Positions 17,946 through 25,605 of a stretch of DNA of 34,331 nt are shown here, one piece after another (the stretch's first letter is position 1; each line of letters starts with the position of its first letter). The position numbers and the translations under genes are program-made. This DNA comes from Bacteroidales bacterium (GTDB lineage: Bacteria; Bacteroidota; Bacteroidia; Bacteroidales; UBA932), in contig JALCMP010000021.1 in assembly GCA_022648545.1 (NCBI GenBank), positions 1 through 34,331 of the forward strand, given 5' to 3'. The notes beneath the pieces were generated by a model, which did no database searches, was not told where the DNA came from, and was given only the letters and a program-made list of their open reading frames with translations.

Positions 17946-19562
17946 ATGAAATCGAGGGTAAATTGGCCAAAAACACTGGCTTATTACGCAGTTGTAATAT
18001 TTTCCGCTTTGTTTGTATACGGGGCGGTTTTTCCCGTCAGGGTGCCTGACAGGTTTTCTGCTTCTTTTTCTGCGGAAAGAGTTGCGGAGGACGTGAAGGT
18101 GGTGGATCGGATAGGTCGTTCGGGGGCTGGTGATTCAAGGAATATTCTGCGCGAATATCTTTATTACAGGTTGAAGCAGATGGGCGGAACAACGTCCAGA
18201 TTGCGTTATGATTCCCTGCTGTCATTTGACGGAAAAACAAAAAAAATAAATATTTCCGATGTATATTCGGTTTTTACTCCGGGCATGGTGGGAGATTCTG
18301 CAAAAACCGGATATGTGGTTTTAGTCGCACGGATAGATTCCGGATATGGTGCTTCGGTAATTCTTGAACTTGTAAAACAGGCTCTGAGGTACAGGGAGTA
18401 TTGGCATGGAGGTATAAAAGTTCTTTTTATCGGTGGCCTTGGCGGCAATTATCTTCATGGAATGCGCAGTGCAATGTATGACGGCGACCTTATTTTTAAA
18501 AATGCGAATCTGGTTTTTGATATAGCCTCTGCCGGTCGTACGGGGCCGGTAATGTTGTTGGGCACATCCGAAGGGAATTCTTCTGTTATCCGCTTGTTTC
18601 AGGAGAATGTGCGCAGAGCTTGTGCGTATTCTGCGGCCGGCAGATTGTATGAGCGGATATTCCCTGAAAGTGAATTTTCCTTATTAAGGGACAGTCTTCC
18701 CGCTCTTTTGTTTTCTCCGATAGGAAATTTAAGACAATATTATAATTACGGAAGCGATATAACGGATCCTCCGTTAAAAACTTTACAATCTTATGGTATT
18801 CAAATTGACCCGGTTATACATGCATATCTTACCTCCGGCGGGTATTCGGCCGTGAATAGTTTTAAATCCGATTCCGATTCAATCTATTTTTCATTTCCCG
18901 GTTTGGGAATGTATGTAACCGGGAAGAGGGGATATTTTATTATTTCAATATTGACTTATATAGTTTTTATTATCTCGTTGCTTTATTATATTCAGGCAGG
19001 TAAGGTGAAAATAAACAATGTACTTAGATATTGTATGTATTCGGCTTTCTTTTGCTTTGGGGCGTTTGTGTCGGGGACGGCGGTTTCGTTTTTCTCGTCA
19101 TTATTGTGCGGCGAAAGGTATTCGTTTTTGAAATTAAGCGATTTGGGTTGCTATTCCGTAATTATGGTTATTTTACTTGCTATATTGTTTTTCTGGATAT
19201 TGATTTTTTACAGATTCCGCGAAAAAAAATCCGAGAAGCTGGTGTGTTATAACTTTTTGTTTGGTACGCTGTTGTTTATAATACCGGCAGGTATAGTTGT
19301 CAGAATTATTATGGGAGAAGATATCTTTTTGCTGATCCCTTTGCTTGCCTCCGCTGCGACCCTGTTCCTGGGAATTTTTAAGAATCTGCGTTTCTTCTAT
19401 CTTGTTGCGGCTGGGATCGTATCTGTAGTGGGTTTTTCTGTCGTAACATGCATATATATAATTCTTTCTTTTGGAGCGTCCGGAATAGTGCTTATGATTT
19501 CATCGATGTATATGCTGCTGCTGATAGCTCAGTATTATTGTTTCAAAAGAGATTTTTTATAA
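17946..19562 (+). CDS. Membrane protein with inactive M28-peptidase-like domain
   Basis: A 538-residue protein: one N-terminal membrane helix (about 10-30), an extracytoplasmic M28-like domain (about 40-300) and seven or so C-terminal helices (330-535), a layout like Fxna/ER-metallopeptidase proteins. Fold landmarks can be aligned: VVLVARIDS (124-132) with the HxD strand, IKVLFIGGLGGNYLHG (157-172) with the strand ending in the EE pair, and RQYYNYGSDIT (263-273) with the YHTPxDT loop. At each place the zinc or catalytic residue is lost: His to Arg129, Glu-Glu to Leu165-Gly166, His to Asn267, and the bridging Asp is missing. I infer a pseudo-peptidase, perhaps binding peptides or a lipoprotein partner. 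The start is the ATG at 17946; a TTG two codons earlier is less likely. Confidence 0.75.
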   Translation: MKSRVNWPKTLAYYAVVIFSALFVYGAVFPVRVPDRFSASFSAERVAEDVKVVDRIGRSGAGDSRNILREYLYYRLKQMGGTTSRLRYDSLLSFDGKTKKINISDVYSVFTPGMVGDSAKTGYVVLVARIDSGYGASVILELVKQALRYREYWHGGIKVLFIGGLGGNYLHGMRSAMYDGDLIFKNANLVFDIASAGRTGPVMLLGTSEGNSSVIRLFQENVRRACAYSAAGRLYERIFPESEFSLLRDSLPALLFSPIGNLRQYYNYGSDITDPPLKTLQSYGIQIDPVIHAYLTSGGYSAVNSFKSDSDSIYFSFPGLGMYVTGKRGYFIISILTYIVFIISLLYYIQAGKVKINNVLRYCMYSAFFCFGAFVSGTAVSFFSSLLCGERYSFLKLSDLGCYSVIMVILLAILFFWILIFYRFREKKSEKLVCYNFLFGTLLFIIPAGIVVRIIMGEDIFLLIPLLASAATLFLGIFKNLRFFYLVAAGIVSVVGFSVVTCIYIILSFGASGIVLMISSMYMLLLIAQYYCFKRDFL

Positions 19563-19579
19563 AGTTTCAGTTTTTTGTT

Positions 19580-19588
19580 TAACTTTGC
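19580..19588 (+). promoter_or_regulatory. Possible -7 element upstream of the acyltransferase
   Basis: TAACTTTGC matches TAnnTTTGY in full and lies 39 bases before the TTG start. A T-rich stretch stands at the -33 distance without an exact TTTG. Confidence 0.5.
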
Positions 19589-19627
19589 AGACTTTAAATC
19601 CGTTGTGAAGAAATAAAAACGATTGTT

Positions 19628-20764
19628 TTGGATAAATTTGAAAATATAAGACCATACGGAGATGACGAGGTTAGCCAAGCGGTAGAGAGGATCGTGAAGA
19701 AGCCGTGTTTTGCCGAAATATCTTCATATTTATTCCCTAACGAACCTGTTTCTTATTTCAGGAACATAATGCTTGAATGCAGGACGGTAGATGATTTCCA
19801 AGGCAAGGTAATGAAGGTTATTGTGGACAAGATACTTGCTAATACTGCCAAGAAGCTGTCATTTAAGGGGATAGAGAATGTGGCCGACGGAAGGAAACAT
19901 CTTTTTCTTTCAAACCATCGTGATATAGTGCTTGATTCGGCGATATTGCAGGTGATATTGTTTGAGAATGATATACAGACAAGCGAGATAGCGGTAGGCG
20001 ATAATCTTGTTTCTTCTTCTTTTATAGAAGATATCATAAGACTTAACAAAATGATAAAGGTGCACAGGAGTTCTTCTCCTCGTGAACTTTACGAATCGTC
20101 ACAGTTACTTTCGGAATTCATAAGGGATAGCATAAAATCCGGAAAGAGTTCCATATGGATAGCACAGAGAAACGGCAGGACCAAGGATGGTAATGATATT
20201 ACCGAACAGGGGCTTCTTAAAATGCTTGATATGAGCGGAAGCGGTGATTTTTACAGAGATTTTGAAGAACTTTCCCTTGTTCCCATGTCTATTTCATATG
20301 AATTTGAATCGTGCGACATATTAAAAACTATGGAAAATTATATTTCCAGAAGGAGAAAATATGTAAAGGACAAGAATGAGGACCTTAATAGTATCATATA
20401 CGGAATGATGCAGTATAAGGGCAATATACATGTTGAACTTGATGAACCTGTTCCTCTGGAATATCTAAGGGAAGCTTCGAATTTGGAGAAAAATGAAAGA
20501 TTCAAGGATCTGGCTTCTTTTTTGGATAAAAGAATAATAAATTCCTTTAAGTTGTGGCCGAATAACTATATTGCTTACGATTTGCTTGAAGGTATGTCTT
20601 CGCATGCGGACAAGTATACTGTTGGAGAAAAAGCTTCCTTTACTGAGTACGTGAACGTTAAATTATCGGCTCTCGAAGGTGATTCTGAGGAATTAAGGGA
20701 TATCTTCCTTGGAATTTATGCAAATCCGGTAAAAAGAAAGGAGTCTGAAAAAATCGGGATGTAG
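19628..20764 (+). CDS. Glycerolipid acyltransferase-like protein (PlsC/PlsB-like)
   Basis: A 378-residue protein resembling the Bacteroidota acyltransferase group annotated as 1-acyl-glycerol-3-phosphate acyltransferase. The catalytic motif reads LSNHRDIVLDS (94-104), so His97 and Asp103 are separated by five residues rather than the usual four (HX4D); Asp99 is the other candidate partner. The substrate-binding block appears as IWIAQRNGRTKDG (176-188) in place of FPEGTRS. No strong membrane helix is seen. The start is a TTG at 19628, chosen because MDKFENIRPYGDDEV matches the N-terminus I remember for the family and no ATG is near. The stop codon TAG is bases 8-10 of the tRNA-Pro that follows, an overlap of 10 bases. 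Acyl donor and acceptor are unknown. Confidence 0.82.
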   Translation: MDKFENIRPYGDDEVSQAVERIVKKPCFAEISSYLFPNEPVSYFRNIMLECRTVDDFQGKVMKVIVDKILANTAKKLSFKGIENVADGRKHLFLSNHRDIVLDSAILQVILFENDIQTSEIAVGDNLVSSSFIEDIIRLNKMIKVHRSSSPRELYESSQLLSEFIRDSIKSGKSSIWIAQRNGRTKDGNDITEQGLLKMLDMSGSGDFYRDFEELSLVPMSISYEFESCDILKTMENYISRRRKYVKDKNEDLNSIIYGMMQYKGNIHVELDEPVPLEYLREASNLEKNERFKDLASFLDKRIINSFKLWPNNYIAYDLLEGMSSHADKYTVGEKASFTEYVNVKLSALEGDSEELRDIFLGIYANPVKRKESEKIGM

Positions 20765-20828
20765 CGCAGTTGGCTAGCGCGCTGCGTTCGGGACGCAGAG
20801 GTCGGGCGTTCGAGTCGCCTCATCCCGA
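20755..20828 (+). tRNA. tRNA-Pro (anticodon CGG)
   Basis: A 74-base cloverleaf: acceptor CGGGATG/CATCCCG (20755-20761 with 20821-20827), D-arm GCGC/GCGC, anticodon stem CTGCG/CGCAG with loop TTCGGGA giving CGG at 20789-20791, T-arm GGGCG/CGCCT around TTCGAGT, and discriminator A at 20828. The next bases are CA, so CCA is not encoded and must be added. Bases 1-10 are also the end of the acyltransferase gene; the U8-A9-G10 bases make its stop codon. Confidence 0.96.
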
Positions 20829-20830
20829 CA

Positions 20831-20848
20831 TTTTGACATATGTCAAAA
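20831..20848. repeat. Perfect 18-base palindrome between tRNA-Pro and terminator
   Basis: TTTTGACATATGTCAAAA reads the same on both strands. It may form a small hairpin in the tRNA precursor or be a protein site. It starts two bases after the tRNA end. Confidence 0.8.
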
Positions 20849-20850
20849 GA

Positions 20851-20890
20851 AAGCCTGCGAACCGTATGGTTCGCAGGCTTTTTAATTTTT
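20851..20890 (+). terminator. Strong rho-independent terminator after tRNA-Pro
   Basis: A perfect 13-bp stem AAGCCTGCGAACC / GGTTCGCAGGCTT with loop GTAT, followed by TTTAATTTTTT. The A-run on its left side means it can also end the convergent mscS message. Confidence 0.95.
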
Positions 20891-20913
20891 TAATATTGCT
20901 TCTTCTACTTTGT

Positions 20914-21834
20914 TTAATTTCCGTTTTCCTTTTTTCCGTCCAAATGAACATCCATTTGAGGAAACGGAAAATTTATACCGTGTCCGGGCAATTCCTTATA
21001 AAATCTTGCGTTCATTTCAAAAAACAGCGCCCAGTAGTTTCCGCTTTCGACCCAGGCTCTTACTACCAGCACTACGGCACTATCCCCTAATTGAGAAAGC
21101 CCTACGAACGGAGGTTCGGGGTCATTGAGAACCATGGGGTTTTTCCCCAGCATTTCTTTTATTACTTTTTCGGCATTATCGTAATTATCTCCATATGAAA
21201 TGCCGATGTTCCATTCGCATCTTCTTTTGTCTGATGACGAATAATTGTTTATTGTTCCGGAAGATAATTGTCCGTTGGGTACTATTATTACCTTGCGATC
21301 GGGAGTAATCAGTTCTGTTGCTGTGATTTTAATGGATTTTACCGTTCCTGCATTACCGCCGGCGTCTATGAAGTCGCCGACTTTAAACGGCCTGAAGAGT
21401 AAAATCATTATGCCTCCGGCAAAATTTTGTAATGTTCCGCTCAGAGCCATGCCTACAGCTAATCCAGAGCCTGCCAGCAAAGCTACAAAGGAAGACGTAT
21501 CTACTCCCAGAGTTGATACGGTAATGATTATCAGGAATATTATAAGTGATATGCTTACGAAACTTTGTAAAAATGAACTTAACGATGCGTCCATATTCCT
21601 AAAAGCGAAAAGTTTCTTGAGGATTTTTTTTATACGTTTTATTATCCAGAATCCTATTATGTAAATCAGTACTGCAGCAAGTATCTTCAATCCTATATTC
21701 AGGGCGTGTTGCAGAAGGTAATCTGTTATTTCTCCACCGCTCATGGATGAAAGTTTGTCAATAGTATTTCTGACGCCGTTTGCCAGCGTATCTTTTGAAA
21801 TTTCAGAGGTTGTCTGAAGTAATAATAGTAACAT
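20914..21834 (-). CDS. mscS: MscS-family small-conductance mechanosensitive channel
   Basis: A 306-residue inner-membrane channel that opens under membrane tension to release solutes on hypo-osmotic shock. An N-terminal polar stretch is followed by three hydrophobic segments (about 50-70, 90-110, 120-145). The pore helix has the family pattern GSGLAVGMALSGTLQNFAGG, and the beta domain follows with FKVGDFIDAGGNAGTVKSI and ITPDRKVIIVPNGQL. The C-terminal alpha/beta cage domain runs to about residue 300, giving the length of E. coli MscS plus a short extension. Monocistronic, convergent with tRNA-Pro across the shared terminator. Confidence 0.94.
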   Translation of the reverse strand: MLLLLLQTTSEISKDTLANGVRNTIDKLSSMSGGEITDYLLQHALNIGLKILAAVLIYIIGFWIIKRIKKILKKLFAFRNMDASLSSFLQSFVSISLIIFLIIITVSTLGVDTSSFVALLAGSGLAVGMALSGTLQNFAGGIMILLFRPFKVGDFIDAGGNAGTVKSIKITATELITPDRKVIIVPNGQLSSGTINNYSSSDKRRCEWNIGISYGDNYDNAEKVIKEMLGKNPMVLNDPEPPFVGLSQLGDSAVVLVVRAWVESGNYWALFFEMNARFYKELPGHGINFPFPQMDVHLDGKKENGN

Positions 21835-21934
21835 GGTCTTATATTATTATTAGGTTTCTTTTTGTAAAAATATGAAAATGGTTTTTATAAAAAAAAATTA
21901 TTACCAAAACTAAATATCGTATATTAAAATTTTC

Positions 21935-21943
21935 TATTTTTGC
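21935..21943 (+). promoter_or_regulatory. -7 element of the Ala-rich lipoprotein gene
   Basis: TATTTTTGC is a full match to TAnnTTTGY, 39 bases before the ATG. No clear -33 TTTG is seen 19-21 bases upstream. Confidence 0.55.
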
Positions 21944-21981
21944 CCCCGAAAACAATTAATTCTATTTTTAACTTATTTATT

Positions 21982-22383
21982 ATGAAAAAATTAATGATTG
22001 TCGCTTTGGCCTTTATAAGTGTAATGGCCATAAGCTGCGGAAATTCCGCAAAGAAAGCTGCCCAGGAAAAGGCTATTGTTGCTCAGAAAGTTGCTGTTGC
22101 TGCTAAAGATTCCGTTGCACAGATAGTTGCTGCTGCAGAACAAAATGTTACTGCTGCACAAGCTGCTTTGGAAAATGCTACAAAAACAACAAAAGATTCT
22201 TTGCAGGTTGCTTTTGATAATGCAAATGAAGCATTATCTGCAGCAAAAGAATCCCTTGCCAATGCAGAAGAAAATGTAAAGGCTGCTGATGAGGCTCTTG
22301 TTGCTGCAGGTGTTAAGGTTCCGGAAATTAATTCCGTACCTGCTGCAGATAGCGTTAAGGCACCTGCCGACTCTACTAAATAA
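21982..22383 (+). CDS. Small alanine-rich coiled-coil lipoprotein
   Basis: A 133-residue protein. The start is the ATG at 21982, which opens a lipoprotein signal peptide (MKKLMIVALAFI...) ending in AISC with lipidated Cys19; the upstream in-frame extension has no signal character. From residue 22 to about 110 it is almost pure Ala/Lys/Glu/Gln/Asn in a heptad-like pattern (KKAAQEKAIVAQKVAVAAK, QAALENATKTTKDSLQVAF, EALSAAKESLANAEENVK), predicting one long amphipathic helix, with a Pro-rich tail ending PADSTK. It resembles Lpp-like or apolipoprotein-like helices only in style; I know no named family. It has its own -7 element and a strong terminator, so it is a single-gene unit, probably well expressed and envelope-bound. 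Confidence 0.8.
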   Translation: MKKLMIVALAFISVMAISCGNSAKKAAQEKAIVAQKVAVAAKDSVAQIVAAAEQNVTAAQAALENATKTTKDSLQVAFDNANEALSAAKESLANAEENVKAADEALVAAGVKVPEINSVPAADSVKAPADSTK

Positions 22384-22404
22384 TTATCGTTTAGCGTAAA
22401 TATT

Positions 22405-22441
22405 AACGGGAGGACCGGTTTTTCGGTTCTCCCGTTTTTTG
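22405..22441 (+). terminator. Rho-independent terminator of the lipoprotein gene
   Basis: Stem AACGGGAGGACCG / CGGTTCTCCCGTT (13 bp, one G-T) with a GTTTTT loop, followed by TTTTTG. The U-run suits the plus strand; on the minus strand the following bases are less T-rich, so it may end the cysteate synthase operon only weakly. Confidence 0.92.
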
Positions 22442-22472
22442 TTTCATCAGGTTATTCTTAATGGTGGAATTT

Positions 22473-23759
22473 TTAGAATAATGCAGTTACAGCTGATATT
22501 ATATTTTCAGATTCCGCCGACTGAGGGAAAATCAGATCGGATTTTTTCATGTATACTCTGTTTTCTTCTTTTATTTTATCTTCTCCGCCCCCGGTTATGT
22601 TCAGCATAATTTTCTGGTCTTTTTTTACGGAGCCTTTTCTTATTGCTTTTTCCAGACTTGCTACGGCGCATGCAGCAGCATGATATATATCAATGCCTTC
22701 TGTTTTTTCAAAGAGTTTTCTGGCTTTTTCTATTTCGCGATTGGTTGCTGATTCCATTTCTCCTCCGGCTTCCTTAAGACTGTCGTATAATCCCCCGGCA
22801 AGCGAATATGGAGGTTTTCTGTTTGAAAGGACTTTTGCTACTATTTCAAGAGCTCTGGCCCTTTCTACATCCTGGTTGAAATGTTTTAATTCTCTTTTTC
22901 CAGCCTTGTATGCATCGTACATTGGAGTGAAAGGAGCATTTTGCGAGGCTATCAATTTAGTTACCGTATTGCCGAAACGTCCGTCTTCTATAAGACGCAT
23001 GTTAGTTTCATGTGCAGCAATGGTGCCGGTGCCACTTCCAACGGCCTGGAAATATACGTCTGGAATGCTTCCTATGAATTCGGCGGCTGATATGAATGTG
23101 GTTCCCATACCGTCTCTGCGCGCTACGTTTTTTGCTCCGCCCTCGTCGAGGAACAATGGGGATTCGCATAATTTTCCCGCAAGTTGTATTGCATCGAAAT
23201 AATCGCTGTTATCAGGAGTGCAGATGACTTTTACACATTTATCGAGCGGTTCTATAAACCATAATGCATCAAGGTTTTCATGCGGTATTGATATAACAAG
23301 CGGTATGTGGTTGTGCGAACATACTTTTGCGAAAGCCCTTGCGGTATTGCCGGCAGAAGCAACCACAAGTATGCTTTTATTCTCTTTTGGCAACCTTGCA
23401 CATACGGAATATGCTTCTGTTTCCTTAAAGGAACAGGATTCCATGCAGGCTCCTATGCCAGGATTATATCCGGAAAATGTTATGTACAGATTATCGAGCC
23501 CAAGTTCGGATGCCAGTCCTTTGCTTTTGTAGGTTACCGGTGCGTGCGATCTTTCCAGCATCCTGCTTATAGGCAGCCAGTCCGCATATTTATAAAAGCC
23601 AAAAGAGTTGTCCTTTATATTTATCTGTTTGTTTTTGTAAACTGCGCGAACCAGCGAAGGAACCGGGGATTCAGGATCGGCAAGAGTCCAGCCTTCGTCT
23701 TTGAATTCTCGTTTGGTCGCGCAGTTTATAAGAGTATAATCGGTAGGTTCTATTTCCAT
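22473..23759 (-). CDS. Cysteate synthase (PLP-dependent, threonine-synthase-like)
   Basis: A 428-residue fold-type II PLP enzyme. Members of the cysteate synthase group, first described in Methanosarcina, replace the phosphate of O-phosphoserine with sulfite to give L-cysteate. Seen: an N-terminal segment resembling a threonine synthase zinc-finger-like start (YTLINCATKREFKDEGW, with most Cys absent) then VPSLVRAVY and YADWLPI; the PLP lysine in CSFKETEAY (K112); SAGNTARAFA (135-144), which holds the cofactor ring; GSGTGTIAAHE (241-251), the phosphate-cradle loop; and ITGGGEDKI near the end. In Bacteroidota cysteate is the polar precursor of capnine and sulfonolipids. It is the last gene of the Hdr-like operon, one base after the previous stop. 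Ordinary threonine synthase is the main alternative, but the K112 and N-terminal motifs do not fit it well. Confidence 0.78.
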   Translation of the reverse strand: MEIEPTDYTLINCATKREFKDEGWTLADPESPVPSLVRAVYKNKQINIKDNSFGFYKYADWLPISRMLERSHAPVTYKSKGLASELGLDNLYITFSGYNPGIGACMESCSFKETEAYSVCARLPKENKSILVVASAGNTARAFAKVCSHNHIPLVISIPHENLDALWFIEPLDKCVKVICTPDNSDYFDAIQLAGKLCESPLFLDEGGAKNVARRDGMGTTFISAAEFIGSIPDVYFQAVGSGTGTIAAHETNMRLIEDGRFGNTVTKLIASQNAPFTPMYDAYKAGKRELKHFNQDVERARALEIVAKVLSNRKPPYSLAGGLYDSLKEAGGEMESATNREIEKARKLFEKTEGIDIYHAAACAVASLEKAIRKGSVKKDQKIMLNITGGGEDKIKEENRVYMKKSDLIFPQSAESENIISAVTALF

Positions 23760-23760
23760 T

Positions 23761-25605
23761 TTATATTTGTTTGTTTTTAATGATATTCTTGTTTACGGCC
23801 TGAGCCAGATCCATTACAGGTATTTCGGCCATATTGCCGAATGTTTTATAGCATAACGGGCATGCGGTTACTATGTTCTCGGGGTTGTTGATAATAAGCG
23901 AATCCAGGGAATCTTCCGTTATTTTGTTTCTGTCGTGGTAATTGAGAGTTATACTTCCAAGGCTGCCTCCGCAGCATATGCTTTCCTTTCTTTCTTTTCC
24001 GGCCTTTTTTAATTCTCCGAGCATTTTTATTATGTTTCGTGGCGGTTCGTATATTCCGCAGCCTCGTCCCAGTTCGCATGGATCGTGATAAACGTAGCTC
24101 ATATTATTCTTTTTTACATTTATCCGCTTTTTTTGAATAAGTTCTTCTATGTATTCCGAGTGATGAAGAATACGTATTCCTTTTAGTGAATATTCTTCGC
24201 GGAAAATTTTAAGACAGATAGGGCAGTTTAGTATCATAGTGTTGCAGCCACTGTCCATTATCATTTTGGTATTTGCTTCAATGACTTCGCGTGCCGCCCG
24301 GGTTTTTCCTGCAAGCATAAGCGGTCTTCCGCAGCAAAGTCCTCCGTTTTCGTCGGCAAAATAATAATCGGTTCCGGCCGCATCGAAAATTCCCGTCATT
24401 GCTTTTATTATGGCGGGGGTAAGGTGTGTCATGCAACCGGCGAAATAGAGCACTTTTTCTTTTCCGGGATCGGTGCTGCAGTCAGGTTGGGGGACGGGGT
24501 AGAGCCCCGGTTTTTTAAGGAATCCATAATCATATGGAAGTATGTTTGTTATGGTTTCTCTTTGCGCCTGGCGTATGCCGCACGAGTCGATACTTACCGG
24601 GCATATTGACGAGCATTTACCGCACATGAGACATTTCTGGGCTATCTCGTTTATTTTTCGGGTGTTGTGTCTTCTTAAAAATCTTATAAAATATACGGAT
24701 GAATATTTTACGTTTTTCTTAAGTACGTTCATTGGGCAGGCATCTATGCATAATCCGCATCCGGGACAAGAATAAATCTCGGCTTCCGCAAATCCCTTGC
24801 GCGGCTTGGTTACTTTAAGGCCAGCGTTGCGGAACAGTATGAGAACAGTTTCAGTTACAATATGCATATAGCGGCTGAAAGGCATGGCAAAAAAGAAAAG
24901 TCCCAGGGCTATGGAGTATGCCCACCATGTAGGCAGAATGTTCAGATCGTTGCCGAAGAAGCTGGCGAATACATAGTGTATTGAATTGGTAAGAAAGCCT
25001 CCTCCGCTTATTCCGGCAGTAAAGCCTTCTGCCAGAAGTCTCAACGGAAATATGGACCACAATGCGTATAATCCTATTCTGTCTGCAAGCGATGGTTTTG
25101 TGGTTCTTTTCATCCCGAATATTATGGAACGGAATCTTTTTATTATGGCAAGGGTTATGCCGCTTAGCACCATAAGAAGAAAGAAATCCATGAGGAAGAA
25201 GAAAAAGCCGCCCCTTATGGTATGGTGCTGTTCGGCGACGAAGTATCTGTAAAAAACGGGATAATATAGTATTCCGTTGCGTTCGGGGACGAACAGGGCA
25301 ACTTCTATATGTCCAAGCAATATTAGCATGAACCACCCGAAAGCTATGCTCGCGTGCATATATCCCAGCAGAGCCTTTCTTTTGAATATTTTTACATGGA
25401 TCAGACAGTCGCATATAATGTCCCTGATATTCTTAAGGATTGTCTTAGGAGTGATAAGTGAAATCAGCAGTTTCTTGCGGTCACCTGAAGGAATATTGTA
25501 TAATATTCTTACGAACCCTATCAGCAGGTATGCTCCCAGAAATATGACGCCGGCCATGAACGGCAGAACAAAATTGTCATATCCGCCTATTATTCTGTCT
25601 TTCAT
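23761..25605 (-). CDS. HdrB2/HdrD-like iron-sulfur protein fused to an HdrE-like membrane domain
   Basis: A 614-residue fusion. Residues 1-260 are a cytochrome-b-like membrane domain with about five helices and His residues that could bind heme (H84 in GYMHASIAFGW, H99, H211, H248 in SRYMHIVTE), similar to NarI/HdrE. Residues 280-335 carry two [4Fe-4S] motifs, CPGCGLCIDACP (280-291) and CLMCGKCSSICP (325-336). Residues 390-600 hold two complete CCG modules: C391, C424-C425, C461-C464 and C510, C544-C545, C582-C585, as in the thiol/disulfide site of HdrB and HdrD. I infer that it passes electrons between a thiol-reactive cluster and the menaquinone pool. Its ATG overlaps the preceding stop by 4 bases. 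Alternatives: a GlpC- or DsrK-like subunit, or a QmoC relative. Confidence 0.82.
   Translation of the reverse strand: MKDRIIGGYDNFVLPFMAGVIFLGAYLLIGFVRILYNIPSGDRKKLLISLITPKTILKNIRDIICDCLIHVKIFKRKALLGYMHASIAFGWFMLILLGHIEVALFVPERNGILYYPVFYRYFVAEQHHTIRGGFFFFLMDFFLLMVLSGITLAIIKRFRSIIFGMKRTTKPSLADRIGLYALWSIFPLRLLAEGFTAGISGGGFLTNSIHYVFASFFGNDLNILPTWWAYSIALGLFFFAMPFSRYMHIVTETVLILFRNAGLKVTKPRKGFAEAEIYSCPGCGLCIDACPMNVLKKNVKYSSVYFIRFLRRHNTRKINEIAQKCLMCGKCSSICPVSIDSCGIRQAQRETITNILPYDYGFLKKPGLYPVPQPDCSTDPGKEKVLYFAGCMTHLTPAIIKAMTGIFDAAGTDYYFADENGGLCCGRPLMLAGKTRAAREVIEANTKMIMDSGCNTMILNCPICLKIFREEYSLKGIRILHHSEYIEELIQKKRINVKKNNMSYVYHDPCELGRGCGIYEPPRNIIKMLGELKKAGKERKESICCGGSLGSITLNYHDRNKITEDSLDSLIINNPENIVTACPLCYKTFGNMAEIPVMDLAQAVNKNIIKNKQI

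Noticed and set aside
20770-21090. 106-residue ORF starting in tRNA-Pro
   Set aside because: It reads through the tRNA, palindrome and terminator and then runs antisense to mscS.
22693-23202. 169-residue plus-strand ORF antisense to cysteate synthase
   Set aside because: Shadow of a conserved coding region on the other strand; no motif, promoter or start context.
24851-25414. 187-residue minus-strand ORF inside the Hdr fusion gene
   Set aside because: It overlaps the HdrB2-E frame in full, has no start context, and its residues (many Arg, His and Tyr) look like a frame shadow of a membrane protein.
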